NCBI RefSeq assembly: GCF_029889905.1 | Contig: NZ_JARANZ010000005.1 | Span: forward strand, 186,001 to 250,000 | Source of the DNA: Chromohalobacter sp. 11-W | GTDB taxonomy: Bacteria > Pseudomonadota > Gammaproteobacteria > Pseudomonadales > Halomonadaceae | Direction of reading: 5' to 3' | Length of the DNA: 64,000 nt | Position numbers and translations under genes: made by a program | Shown here: positions 1 through 10,142 of the stretch, one piece after another | Position numbering within the stretch: position 1 is the stretch's first letter | Layout of the letters: every line of letters begins with the position of its first letter | Notes under the pieces: generated by a model | Told to the model about the DNA's origin: nothing | Databases searched by the model: none | What the model saw: the letters and a program-made list of their open reading frames with translations, nothing else

Positions 1-23
1 GACACGGCGGCGTCCTGTGTCAT
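1..23 (-). CDS. ribD: Start of a probable ribD (partial, leaves the window)
   Basis: An ATG at position 23 on the minus strand, preceded by a GGAG ribosome-binding site, begins a frame reading MTQDAAV before the window ends. It lies 40 nt downstream of nrdR on the same strand. In many gammaproteobacteria nrdR is followed directly by ribD, the bifunctional deaminase/reductase of riboflavin synthesis. The identity rests on that gene order, because seven residues cannot show the family. It could be another gene. Confidence 0.45.
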
Positions 24-63
24 GAGTCACTCCGTGGGCGATTCGAGTCGATACGTATCGAAG

Positions 64-549
64 TCAGCGCTGATCGTTATCGTCGGGCACAAAGCTGGGC
101 TCTTGCGCCAAGCGGTCGATTTCGGCGCGAAACTCGTCGAGGTCCTGGAAGCGTCGGTAGACGGAGGCGAAGCGGATGTAGGCGACCTGATCGAGCCGTT
201 TCAGCGAGCGCATGACCTCCTCGCCGATCTCGCGCGCCTCCAGTTCACGCTCACCACGGGCACGCAGGCGCTGACGGATACGCTCGACCGCCGCCTCGAT
301 GGATTCGGCGCTGACCGGACGTTTCTCCAATGCTCGTAACATGCCGGCGCGCAACTTGCGCTCATCGAAGGTTTCCCGCGAGCCATCGCCCTTGATCACG
401 CGGGGCATGACCAGTTCCGCAGTCTCGTAGGTGGTGAAGCGTTCGCCGCAGTCATTGCACTGGCGGCGCCGACGCACCTGATCCCCCTCGGCCACGAGGC
501 GCGAATCGGTCACCTTGGTGTCGTACTTTCCACAAAAGGGGCAGTGCAT
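64..549 (-). CDS. nrdR: Transcriptional repressor NrdR
   Basis: NrdR senses ATP/dATP and represses ribonucleotide reductase genes by binding NrdR boxes. The 161-residue product begins with a zinc ribbon whose four cysteines are C3, C6, C31 and C34. An ATP-cone domain follows (about residues 49-139, starting [16 protein letters not shown]). The length matches the usual 150-170 residues. The ATG at 549 sits directly before the MHCPFC start typical of the family. It is probably the first gene of a riboflavin-type operon running left out of the window. No NrdR box was recognised inside the window. Confidence 0.97.
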   Translation of the reverse strand: MHCPFCGKYDTKVTDSRLVAEGDQVRRRRQCNDCGERFTTYETAELVMPRVIKGDGSRETFDERKLRAGMLRALEKRPVSAESIEAAVERIRQRLRARGERELEAREIGEEVMRSLKRLDQVAYIRFASVYRRFQDLDEFRAEIDRLAQEPSFVPDDNDQR

Positions 550-725
550 CGTGGCGCGTCCGAGGTTGAGTCGTTGTCATTGAGGTTGCCCGACATTGTA
601 GCCTGTCCCCGCGCCGCGCGGAAACTCGCTTGCGCACTGCCGCCAGGCCGGCCAAGCTCATGAGGCTGCTTGCATTTCCGCGTTTGCCAAGCATGCTTTC
701 AAGGCATCGTCTAGGAGATAAGCCA

Positions 726-974
726 ATGGGCATCATCGCATGGATCGTCTTCGGTCTGCTGGCCGGTATTGTCGCCAAACTGATCATGCCGGGGCGCGAT
801 CCCGGTGGCCTCATCGTCACCATGATCATCGGAATCCTCGGTGCCATCGTCGGGGGGTGGGTCGGCACCGCGCTGGGATTCGGCTCGGTGGATGGCTTCA
901 ATCTCGGCAGTTTCGTCATCGCCGTACTCGGCGCCATCATCCTGCTGGGGCTTTACCGCATCGTGAAAAAATGA
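726..974 (+). CDS. GlsB/YeaQ/YmgE family stress-response membrane protein
   Basis: This 82-residue protein is almost entirely hydrophobic, with three likely membrane segments (about 3-20, 27-46, 58-77). It carries the glycine-rich pattern of the transglycosylase-associated (GlsB/YeaQ/YmgE) family: GLLAGIVAKLIMPGRDPGG and IIGILGAIVGGWVG. It ends in a basic tail. The ATG at 726 was chosen over upstream in-frame starts because AGGAG lies 8 nt before it and the family begins MGIIAWI. Relatives are often induced by stress or in stationary phase, but the molecular role is unknown. The next gene starts 81 nt downstream on the same strand and could be co-transcribed. Confidence 0.9.
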   Translation: MGIIAWIVFGLLAGIVAKLIMPGRDPGGLIVTMIIGILGAIVGGWVGTALGFGSVDGFNLGSFVIAVLGAIILLGLYRIVKK

Positions 975-1055
975 TCTTTGTCGCGCATGGCACGACTCCT
1001 GCAACAGCAATAACAATGCCGACGTGCGAGCCACCGATTCTCGCGAGGACCCTAG

Positions 1056-2858
1056 ATGCCCCATCCCATCTCCCCAGTCCCACAGACCGAACTCGATGAA
1101 GCCGCCTTCATCGCACGCGCCAAGGCGCGTCTGAACGAAATCTATGGCCCGCGGGCCGATGAAGTGCTGCGCCGCCTGCAACGCCTGATATCGCACCAAC
1201 GTGGTGCCATTCCCGAACGCTCGCGTCCACTATGGAGCGAGCGCGACCAGTTACTGATCACTTACGGCGATCTACTGCTCGACGGCGAGCGGCCACCGCT
1301 GCAAGTGCTCGACGAGTTTCTCGAGACACGCCTCGCGGACACCTTCAGTGGCGTTCACGTGCTGCCATTCTTCCCCTGGAGCAGCGACGATGGCTTCTCG
1401 GTGATCCATTATCGCGAGGTCAACCCGGCGCTGGGCGACTGGGAAGACATTCGCCGCCTGACGCGCCACGGCGACTTGATGGTCGACCTGGTCATCAATC
1501 ACGTCTCGCGGGAATCGCTGTGGTTCGTCGACTACCTGGCCGGCACCCAGCCGGGGCGCGACTACTTCATCGAAATGGACCCGAATACCGACCTGTCGCA
1601 AGTCACCCGGCCACGCAGCTCACCACTGCTGGTGCCGGTTTCCACCCGCCGCGGGACACGCTATCTGTGGGCGACATTTTCCGAGGACCAGATCGATCTC
1701 AACTTCGCCAACCCCGATGTGCTCATCGAGTTCATCGGCATCATGCTCTACTACGTGGAGCAAGGCGCACGCATCATCCGCCTCGACGCCATCGCCTATC
1801 TATGGAAGGAACTCGGCACCTCGTGCATCCATCTGCCGGAAACCCATGCCGTGGTGCGGCTACTGCGCGCCGTGCTCGACTACCTCGCCCCCGGCACGCT
1901 GCTGATCACCGAAACCAACGTGCCGCACCGCGAGAACATGAGCTACTTCGGCCTCGAACGCCTCGAAGAGGCCGCCACGTCGGACGCGCCCGAGCAGCCC
2001 GACGAAGCGCACATGATCTATCAGTTCACACTGCCGCCACTGCTGGTGCATACGCTCACCAGCGGCGATGCCACGGCGCTGGAAGCCTGGGCACGCAGCC
2101 TCCCCGCGCTGCCACCCGGCTGCACCTATTTCAACTTCACCGCTAGCCACGACGGAATCGGCGTACGCGCATTGGAAGGACTGCTACCGCCCCACGAGAT
2201 CGACGCCATGCTCGAACTCATGCACCGTTTCGGCGGGTATGTGAGCATGAAGGCCAACGCCGATGGCAAGGACACGCCTTACGAGGTCAACATCACCTAC
2301 TTCGATGCGCTACGCGGGACACGTCGCGGCGCCGACCCCTGGCAGGTGGAACGTTTTCTGTGCAGCCAGCATTTGATGCTCGCGCTGCAGGGCGTGCCGG
2401 GCATCTATTTCCACTGCCTGACCGCCACGCTCAATGACCACGAAGGCGTCGAACGCAGCGGACAGTTGCGCACCATCAACCGACGGCGCTGGCAGAAGGA
2501 AGCCCTGGACGAACTTCTCGATAGCCGCAACACACCCACGCGCGAGGTGTTCATGGCATTGCGGCGGCGTCTCAAACTACGCGCCCAGGAACCCTGCTTT
2601 CATCCTCAGGTCGAGCAGCATATCGTCGATACCCCGCCGACGCTGTTCGCCGTGCAGCGCGGTCCGCTGGCCGATGGGCGCCGCCTGCTCGCGGTCTACA
2701 ACGTCACCGACAAACGTCAGCCACTGCCCTTGCCCGACCTTGACGAAGACGGCTGGTACGACCTGCTCGCCGACGCTCCTTGGGATGCGCAGGCCCCGCG
2801 TGAACTACGCCCGTATCGCAGCCTGTGGCTGGTGCAACGACCTGGCGCACCGACATAG
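1056..2858 (+). CDS. GH13 subfamily 18 sugar phosphorylase, candidate glucosylglycerate phosphorylase
   Basis: The 600-residue protein has the (beta/alpha)8 GH13 fold of the sucrose-phosphorylase subfamily (GH13_18). These enzymes reversibly release glucose 1-phosphate from an alpha-glucoside. Catalytic residues are in place: nucleophile D244 in RLDAIAYLWKE, acid/base E286 in LLITETNVPH, and the third aspartate D366 in TASHDGIGVR. The family includes sucrose, sucrose-6-phosphate, glucosylglycerol and glucosylglycerate phosphorylases. The length (about 600, longer than the roughly 490-500 of classical sucrose phosphorylase) fits the glucosylglycerate-type branch. A glucosylglycerate synthesis pair (gpgP-gpgS) lies 11 kb downstream, which favours that substrate; this is inference. 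No sugar transporter or regulator sits beside it. Confidence 0.82.
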   Translation: MPHPISPVPQTELDEAAFIARAKARLNEIYGPRADEVLRRLQRLISHQRGAIPERSRPLWSERDQLLITYGDLLLDGERPPLQVLDEFLETRLADTFSGVHVLPFFPWSSDDGFSVIHYREVNPALGDWEDIRRLTRHGDLMVDLVINHVSRESLWFVDYLAGTQPGRDYFIEMDPNTDLSQVTRPRSSPLLVPVSTRRGTRYLWATFSEDQIDLNFANPDVLIEFIGIMLYYVEQGARIIRLDAIAYLWKELGTSCIHLPETHAVVRLLRAVLDYLAPGTLLITETNVPHRENMSYFGLERLEEAATSDAPEQPDEAHMIYQFTLPPLLVHTLTSGDATALEAWARSLPALPPGCTYFNFTASHDGIGVRALEGLLPPHEIDAMLELMHRFGGYVSMKANADGKDTPYEVNITYFDALRGTRRGADPWQVERFLCSQHLMLALQGVPGIYFHCLTATLNDHEGVERSGQLRTINRRRWQKEALDELLDSRNTPTREVFMALRRRLKLRAQEPCFHPQVEQHIVDTPPTLFAVQRGPLADGRRLLAVYNVTDKRQPLPLPDLDEDGWYDLLADAPWDAQAPRELRPYRSLWLVQRPGAPT

Positions 2859-2892
2859 GCTTGCCGACGCGCGCCGTGCTGGTTACTGTAAG

Positions 2893-3013
2893 CGTGGAGA
2901 TGGCATTCCTCCCGTCGTCATCGGTGCCCTAAACCAAGCGCCCATCGCGACAAACCGCCTGGCATCGGCACCACATCGCCGACGCGTTCCCGCCAGTGCT
3001 AATGATGCCTGCC
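2893..3013 (+). ncRNA. Fluoride riboswitch (crcB motif)
   Basis: The leader of crcB carries the conserved fluoride-aptamer elements in the right order. GGAG (2896-2899) pairs with CTCC (2909-2912) around the loop ATGGCATT. The 3' strand GCTAATGATGCCT (2998-3010) contains ATGCC (3005-3009), which can form the pseudoknot with GGCAT (2902-2906). The segment between them is longer than in the minimal aptamer, so the variable stem is enlarged. A separate hairpin ACGCAC/GTGCGT (3015-3031) follows. A T-rich stretch at 3050-3058 lies too far from it to be a clear intrinsic terminator, so the output mechanism is unclear. The family binds fluoride and turns on exporters, which fits the two genes downstream. 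Confidence 0.9.
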
Positions 3014-3121
3014 AACGCACTCGAGGTGCGTCGTGCGCAGGTATCCACGGTTATTTTTTCAGCCTCGCCGCCCCCGCACGCCCACCTCGTTGATCATTCT
3101 CAATTGCGAGGAATCGAACGC

Positions 3122-3520
3122 ATGTGGTTTTCCATCGTGGCGATCGGCGCCGGTGCCGCGCTCGGCGCCAACCTACGCTGGCTACTGGGGATATGGCTCA
3201 ACACCCTCTTCCCTTCGATCCCCCCCGGCACCTTGGCCGCCAACTGGCTAGGCGCCTGGTTGATCGGCCTTTCCATCGCCTTCTTCGCCCAGTTGCCGCA
3301 CCTCTCCCCCGAATGGCGTCTATTCGTGGTCACCGGCTTTCTGGGGGCGTTGACGACCTTCTCGACCTTTTCCGCCGAGATGTTCACCAACCTGCAGGCC
3401 GGACGTTACCTCATGGCATTATCGGGCATCGCCGTGCATGTGCTCGGCTCGTTGGTCATGACCGGCGTAGGCATCGCCAGCTTCGGTGCCATCAAACACC
3501 TGACGGGAGTCTTGAAATGA
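3122..3520 (+). CDS. crcB: Fluoride channel CrcB/Fluc
   Basis: CrcB proteins form dimeric fluoride-specific channels in the inner membrane and let fluoride leave the cell. The product has 132 residues and four predicted membrane segments. It shows the family signatures [10 protein letters not shown] near the N-terminus, the [12 protein letters not shown] asparagine segment and [12 protein letters not shown]. The ATG at 3122 is chosen because GAGGAA lies 12 nt before it. An in-frame start further upstream would begin inside the riboswitch. The stop overlaps the DUF190 start (ATGA), so translation is probably coupled. The fluoride riboswitch just upstream supports the assignment. Confidence 0.96.
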   Translation: MWFSIVAIGAGAALGANLRWLLGIWLNTLFPSIPPGTLAANWLGAWLIGLSIAFFAQLPHLSPEWRLFVVTGFLGALTTFSTFSAEMFTNLQAGRYLMALSGIAVHVLGSLVMTGVGIASFGAIKHLTGVLK

Positions 3521-3840
3521 GCGAATGGCAACACGGTTACGAAGTCATTTTCATGGCGCCAGAGTCGCGTCGTCACCACGGCAAACCGGTCATCGACGCA
3601 GTGGCCGAACAAGCCAAGACGCTGGGCATCGAACGCATGACGCGCCGTACGGCTAGTGAAGGCACAGGCGCCGACGGACGCACGCATTCGGCGCATTTCT
3701 TCGAATTGGCCGACCGACCCATCGAACTGCTCTTCGTGCTCGAAAAAACGCTGACCGAGCGCCTGATCGACGCCGTCGACCAGGCCGGTATCGATGTCTT
3801 CGTGCTACGCCGCGAGGTGAATTACGCCCAGTTGGGGTAA
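3517..3840 (+). CDS. DUF190 family protein, probable accessory fluoride-response protein
   Basis: The 107-residue cytosolic protein has the DUF190 pattern: an N-terminal [23 protein letters not shown], a charged middle, and a C-terminal strand [14 protein letters not shown]. The fold is expected to be ferredoxin-like, similar to PII proteins. DUF190 genes are often found beside crcB or under fluoride riboswitches. Here the start overlaps the crcB stop by 4 nt, so it belongs to the riboswitch-controlled operon. Its biochemical role is not established; a small regulatory or ligand-binding partner of the channel is a guess. The next gene is convergent and ends 2 nt away. Confidence 0.85.
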   Translation: MSEWQHGYEVIFMAPESRRHHGKPVIDAVAEQAKTLGIERMTRRTASEGTGADGRTHSAHFFELADRPIELLFVLEKTLTERLIDAVDQAGIDVFVLRREVNYAQLG

Positions 3841-3842
3841 CC

Positions 3843-4367
3843 TTAAACTGCCACCAGCGCGAAGCCGGCGTTCTGCAGCGCAATGCCCACCGTCATGCCT
3901 GACTGCGCCAACTCGATATCGGCCAGCAGAGCATCGCGGGCGAAGCCCTGCCCATGCCAGGCCTGCAGGCACACCATGACGCCCACGCCTTCACGCTGGA
4001 GTGCCTCGATCAACACACGGTTGGGGTTGTTCGAGGCCTCCGGCAACGCGTAATGGCGCGCATAGGCGACATCCTCGAGAAGGCACGGCGTCGCCGCTCC
4101 GGAGACGAGGACGATCATATGGCGACGCTCAACCGGCACGTCAGCCGCAGCGAACAAGTTCACCGCCCGCACGGCGCGCAGCAGCCCGGCGTTGGCCATC
4201 GCCGCCTGCGCGCTGGGCGTCGTCCACTGGAACAGCGCCCGGTAGGTGCCATGCGCCAGCGGCAACCACTGAGCTTCTTCTTGCCCAGCGAGCGGCGCGC
4301 CGTCGATGGGCGACGGCGTGGCGCTCGGTGGCTGCCTTGATATCCAATTGTTCCAGTTTGTCGTCAT
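3843..4367 (-). CDS. DsrE-like domain protein of unknown function
   Basis: The product has 174 residues and no signal peptide. After about 100 residues of poorly conserved sequence it ends in a segment resembling DsrE/DsrF sulfur-relay proteins. That segment has a strand VGVMVCLQAWHGQGFARDALLADIEL with one cysteine, then ELAQSGMTVGIALQNAGFALVAV. Such proteins can carry persulfide, but the assignment rests on the C-terminal half only. The start at 4367 is preferred over a GTG at 4382 because GAGGGA lies 6 nt before it. It stands alone, convergent with the fluoride operon and divergent from dsbD, whose role in thiol chemistry makes a sulfur-related job conceivable. Confidence 0.6.
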   Translation of the reverse strand: MTTNWNNWISRQPPSATPSPIDGAPLAGQEEAQWLPLAHGTYRALFQWTTPSAQAAMANAGLLRAVRAVNLFAAADVPVERRHMIVLVSGAATPCLLEDVAYARHYALPEASNNPNRVLIEALQREGVGVMVCLQAWHGQGFARDALLADIELAQSGMTVGIALQNAGFALVAV

Positions 4368-4520
4368 GTCGTTCCCTCGCACAGGTTGCCATCACACCAC
4401 TTCAGCGCGTTGCCGCTCGCTTGGCAAGCACCGCGACATGCCGACATGCATCGGCTCTTAATGCTCGGCTAATCCCGTACCGTTATGCTAGGCGCCATCT
4501 CGTCATCCGTATGGACTATC

Positions 4521-6451
<1,931 letters not shown>

Positions 6452-6455
<4 letters not shown>

Positions 6456-7279
6456 CGGTCCTCGACCGCAGCCTGGCCCTTGGCCCCCTGGCGCTCAGTC
6501 TCGGCCAGTTGCTGCTTGCCTTCGCATTGGTCGTCGCCGTCGTCACCGGGGCCTTAGTCGGGCGTCGACGGCGTACCGGCGTCAGCGACACCCTCTTTAC
6601 ATTGGTTTTCGTCGCCCTGGCTGGCGCACGCCTAGTCTTCATCGTGCGCTATTGGGATGCGTACGATTCGATCTGGTCAATGCTCGACATCCGCGACCGC
6701 GGCTTCGATCCGCTCGGCGCAGGCGTTGCCGCGCTGGCCTACTGCGGCTGGCGTTTGTGGCGTGCGCCACGCCAACGCCACGCTTTGAGTGCCGCACTGC
6801 TGGCCGGCGCGCTCACCTGGGCGGGGGCGGTCTATGCTCTGGTTCAGCTTGACGAGGGCGGGCGTACCGCCTTGCCCAAAACGTCGCTGATGACACTCGA
6901 CGGCACTGCCACCAGCCTCCCTGCCTTGCACGACGATCAACCCTTGGTGGTAAATCTCTGGGCTAGCTGGTGCCCGCCCTGCCGGCGCGAAATGCCGCTG
7001 CTCGCCGACACGCAGCAGCGCCGTGACGATGTCACCTTCATGTTCGTCAATCAGGGCGAGGCTCGCCAAGTCATCGGTCACTACCTGGACAACGCGTCCC
7101 TCGATCTCGATAACGTGCTGCGCGACGAAACACTGGCGCTCGGTGAGCACGTCGGCGCCCAAGCGATGCCCACCACCTTGTTCTATGACGCAGGCGGTCG
7201 TCTGGTCGACACGCACTTCGGCGAACTCTCGAAGGCCACCCTGACACACGCCTTGTCACGCCTGGCTTCACCACAGTAG
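6452..7279 (+). CDS. Membrane-anchored TlpA-like thioredoxin with an N-terminal multi-pass domain
   Basis: The 275-residue protein has two parts. Residues 1-135 hold about four membrane segments with short charged loops (GRRRRTG, RYWDAYDSIW), loosely like part of the prolipoprotein diacylglyceryl transferase fold. Residues 140-275 form a TlpA/ResA-type thioredoxin domain with W-C174-P-P-C177 and the cis-proline segment AQAMPTTLFYD. It probably works in the periplasm as a thiol reductase fed by DsbD. Its start overlaps the dsbD stop by 4 nt and dsbG follows after 10 nt, so the three genes form one thiol operon. The partner of the N-terminal domain is unknown. Confidence 0.85.
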
Positions 7280-7289
7280 GAGAACGTAC

Positions 7290-8057
7290 ATGTTCTTGAC
7301 GTCTCGCGGCCCACGCTTGGGGCTTGTCACCGCCCTCTCTCTGGTCACTTTCCCCGCCTGGGCACAACCCGATGACCTTCCCGCGCCGGTCGAGGCGCTC
7401 GTCGACCAGGGCCTGACGGTGCACGAGCGCTTCGAGGCCCCCGACGGCCTCACTGGTTATGCCGCCAGCGCACAAGGCCAGCCGGTGGCCATCTATGTCA
7501 CTCAAAACGGTCAGCACGCCATCGTCGGCAACCTCGTCGATGCCGAGGGCCGCAACCTCTCGAGCGAGCCGCTCGACAAATTGGTCAAAGGGCCCCAGGA
7601 CGATGCTTTATGGCAGCGTCTCGAGGACAGTCACTGGATCCTCGACGGCAGCAGTGACGCCCAGCGCACGGTGTATGTCTTCACCGATCCCAACTGCCCA
7701 TACTGCAAACGCTTCTGGGCAGCCGCGCGTCCCTGGGTCGAGGCCGGCGACGTCCAGCTGCATCACATCATGATCGGCGTTCTTCAGTCCGACAGTCCCG
7801 CCAAGGCCGCCACCCTACTGGGCGCCGATGATCCGGCTGCGGCTCTCGAGGCGCACAATCGCGACGACGAAGTCGCGCCCTCTGCACAACCCGCGGACAT
7901 CGAGCAGCGAGTCCAGGACAACAACACCCTCATGCGCTCGTTAGGCCTGCGCGGAACTCCGGCGATCGTCTACCGTCAGGACGGGCAGTTAGAGGTCAAA
8001 CAAGGAATGCCCGCAGAGGAAGAGATGCGCGCGGTCATGGGCTCGCCACGCCCCTGA
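7290..8057 (+). CDS. dsbG: Thiol:disulfide interchange protein DsbG
   Basis: DsbG is a periplasmic dimeric thiol reductase/isomerase that protects single cysteines from oxidation and is kept reduced by DsbD. The 255-residue product has a signal peptide ending WAQ (about residue 25) and an N-terminal dimerisation region. A thioredoxin domain follows, with DPNC136-PYC139 and the cis-proline loop GLRGTPAIVYRQDG. The CPYC active site is the type seen in DsbG rather than the CGYC of DsbC. AGGAG lies just before the ATG. It is the last gene of the dsbD operon. The next gene is convergent, with no obvious terminator in the 26-nt gap. Confidence 0.92.
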   Translation: MFLTSRGPRLGLVTALSLVTFPAWAQPDDLPAPVEALVDQGLTVHERFEAPDGLTGYAASAQGQPVAIYVTQNGQHAIVGNLVDAEGRNLSSEPLDKLVKGPQDDALWQRLEDSHWILDGSSDAQRTVYVFTDPNCPYCKRFWAAARPWVEAGDVQLHHIMIGVLQSDSPAKAATLLGADDPAAALEAHNRDDEVAPSAQPADIEQRVQDNNTLMRSLGLRGTPAIVYRQDGQLEVKQGMPAEEEMRAVMGSPRP

Positions 8058-8083
8058 TCATTCGTGTCAGCAACGCCTGCGTC

Positions 8084-9406
8084 TCAAACCTGCGGCAACA
8101 TCAGGCCTACCTCGAATCCGCCACATGGCGGACGTCGAAATTGCAATTCGCCCCCGGCGCGTTCGGCAATCGCGGCGGTGATCGCCAGCCCCAGACCGCT
8201 GCCCGGCGTGGCCGAACGCCGCCAGAAGCGCTCGGTCACATGGGCAAGCGCCGCCTCGGGAACGCCTGGCCCTTGATCATGCACGCATAGCTCGACCCAG
8301 GTGGCATCGTTCCCCTCATGCGCTGTCTGAGCCACATCCAGCGTCACGGGCGTTTCGGCCGGGCCATGCTGAAGCGCATTATCGAGCACGTTACGCAGCG
8401 CCGTGGCGGCCAGTTCCAACGGCACTCCCACGCGCGCATCCGGACATGTCGCCGGGACGACGATGCGGAAAGGCGCTTGCGTATCACGCACGGCGCTACG
8501 AACGATATCGGCCACCCGTGCGTCGTCTGTTTCGTGCCGCGCCCCGGAGCCCTCGATACGCGCCAGGGCCAGCAATTGATCGAGTGTGGCAGCCAAGCGC
8601 GCGGCGCCTTGTTCAGCATGCGAAACGGCCTCGCGAGCCGCATCGCCCTCCACGCGTCGCGCGACCTGAAGGTGCGTCTTGACGGCGGTCAATGGCGTAC
8701 GTAACTCGTGGGCAGCCGCGTCGGTGAAGCGCTTTTCGCGACGAATGGCCGAGCGCATGCGTACCAGTAACTCGTTGAGCGTGACAATCAACGGACGCAG
8801 TTCACGTGGTAGCCCGGTATCCGTCACCGGCGAGAGGTCATCGTGATGACGACGGCTCAGCGCCTCGCGCCAACTCTCCAGGGGACGCAGAGCATGCCGT
8901 ATCCCCCACCACAGCACGGCCCCGCTGATCACCAGCGCCACCGCGAAAGGCACGATGACAACCGCGAGGATATCGTGCATCAGGCTACGGCGTTCCGTCA
9001 CCCGGTCGGCGGTGGTGATCGTCACGTCATTGCGTATCAAGGTATAGACACGCCAGTCCTCGCCCTCGCGCTGCCGATAGGCGTACCCCGGCTGGCTCAC
9101 GTCGAGTATCGCAGCCATGTCCGCATGCGTGCGTGCCAGCACCTGGCCCTGCGCGGACGTCACCTGACAGGCGACACCTTCTAACGGGGCCACGATGGAC
9201 GTCCGCTGCGCATCGTTAGCCACCCAGGCGCCCTCGGGCAATCGCGCTATCAGGCCCGCGACCATGTTCGCCGACTGCGCGAGACGGCGATCGAGCGTAC
9301 GCTCCACCTCGTCGTTGAGGTCCCACCACAGCCAGGCCGCCGCCAGGCTCCAGGTCACTGTCAACGTTACCCCCAGGATCACCAGCAAACGCGCCTTGAG
9401 GCTCAT
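8084..9406 (-). CDS. Two-component sensor histidine kinase (QseC/PmrB type)
   Basis: This inner-membrane sensor has 440 residues. Membrane segment 1 is at about 7-27, a periplasmic sensing domain spans about 28-145 and segment 2 is at about 147-169. A HAMP linker follows, then a HisKA domain with H233 in AAAHELRTPLTAV, and an ATPase domain with N342 (LRNVLDNALQHG), DQGPGVPE and GSGLGLAI. All kinase motifs look intact. The architecture matches the QseC/PmrB/TctE group, but the signal cannot be read from the sequence. Its start overlaps the stop of the response regulator by 4 nt, so both are translated from one message. Confidence 0.93.
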   Translation of the reverse strand: MSLKARLLVILGVTLTVTWSLAAAWLWWDLNDEVERTLDRRLAQSANMVAGLIARLPEGAWVANDAQRTSIVAPLEGVACQVTSAQGQVLARTHADMAAILDVSQPGYAYRQREGEDWRVYTLIRNDVTITTADRVTERRSLMHDILAVVIVPFAVALVISGAVLWWGIRHALRPLESWREALSRRHHDDLSPVTDTGLPRELRPLIVTLNELLVRMRSAIRREKRFTDAAAHELRTPLTAVKTHLQVARRVEGDAAREAVSHAEQGAARLAATLDQLLALARIEGSGARHETDDARVADIVRSAVRDTQAPFRIVVPATCPDARVGVPLELAATALRNVLDNALQHGPAETPVTLDVAQTAHEGNDATWVELCVHDQGPGVPEAALAHVTERFWRRSATPGSGLGLAITAAIAERAGGELQFRRPPCGGFEVGLMLPQV

Positions 9407-10104
9407 TGCGAGATCACCGACGATGCACTCGAGCGCTCCAGGGCATCCAACGTGCCGAGGCGGTAACCGAGGCCGCGCACCGTTTCGATCACCGCCGGCA
9501 CCAATTTGCGCCGCAGGTGGTGAATATGCACGTTGAGTGCGTTGCTCTCTACCTCGTCGTCGAGGCCATAGAGACTATCGCGCAGTTGGTCCGCACTCAG
9601 TACGCTGCCCGGTGATTGCAGGAAGGTTTCCAACAGCACCGTTTCACGTCTTGAAAGCGTCACCGGTCGGCCTTGCCAGGTCACTTGGCGCGCCTGGGGA
9701 TCGAAACACAGTGGCCCATGCATCATGTGGGGGTGAGCGCGACCGCCCGCGCGCCGCAGCAACGCGTGTAGTCGCGCGACCAGTTCGCCTAGATCGAAGG
9801 GTTTGACGAGATAATCGTCGGCGCCGGCCTCGAGCCCCGCTACCCGATCATGCACGGCATCCCGCGCGGTCAGCACCAGTACCGGCAAGCTACACCCCGC
9901 CTCACGCCATTCGCCGACCAGCGCCAGACCATCGCCGTCCTGCAGGCCGCGGTCGAGCACCACGATATCGCTGGTCAAGGTATGCAACGCATGACGCGCC
10001 GCCGCCATTGTCGCCACGCGATCCACCGCCCAGCCATGGCTTTCCAACCCCGCACGGATACCAGTGGCGACCAGCTCGTCGTCTTCGATGAGCAATACGT
10101 GCAT
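9403..10104 (-). CDS. OmpR/PhoB-family response regulator (QseB/PmrA type)
   Basis: The 233-residue protein has a receiver domain with acidic pocket ED near residue 7, phospho-acceptor D51 (VLDRGLQDGDG) and K101 (YLVKPF). A winged-helix DNA-binding domain of OmpR type follows, ending VIETVRGLGYRLG. It pairs with the kinase encoded directly downstream. The ATG at 10104 is chosen rather than 10119 because AAAGGA lies at the proper distance before it and MHVLLIEDD is the normal family start. Targets are unknown. The neighbouring dsb operon is convergent to the system and cannot be assumed to be controlled by it. Confidence 0.94.
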   Translation of the reverse strand: MHVLLIEDDELVATGIRAGLESHGWAVDRVATMAAARHALHTLTSDIVVLDRGLQDGDGLALVGEWREAGCSLPVLVLTARDAVHDRVAGLEAGADDYLVKPFDLGELVARLHALLRRAGGRAHPHMMHGPLCFDPQARQVTWQGRPVTLSRRETVLLETFLQSPGSVLSADQLRDSLYGLDDEVESNALNVHIHHLRRKLVPAVIETVRGLGYRLGTLDALERSSASSVISQ

Positions 10105-10142
10105 GGGGGGTCCTTTCATTCAATGTACGGCGATCTGCGATT

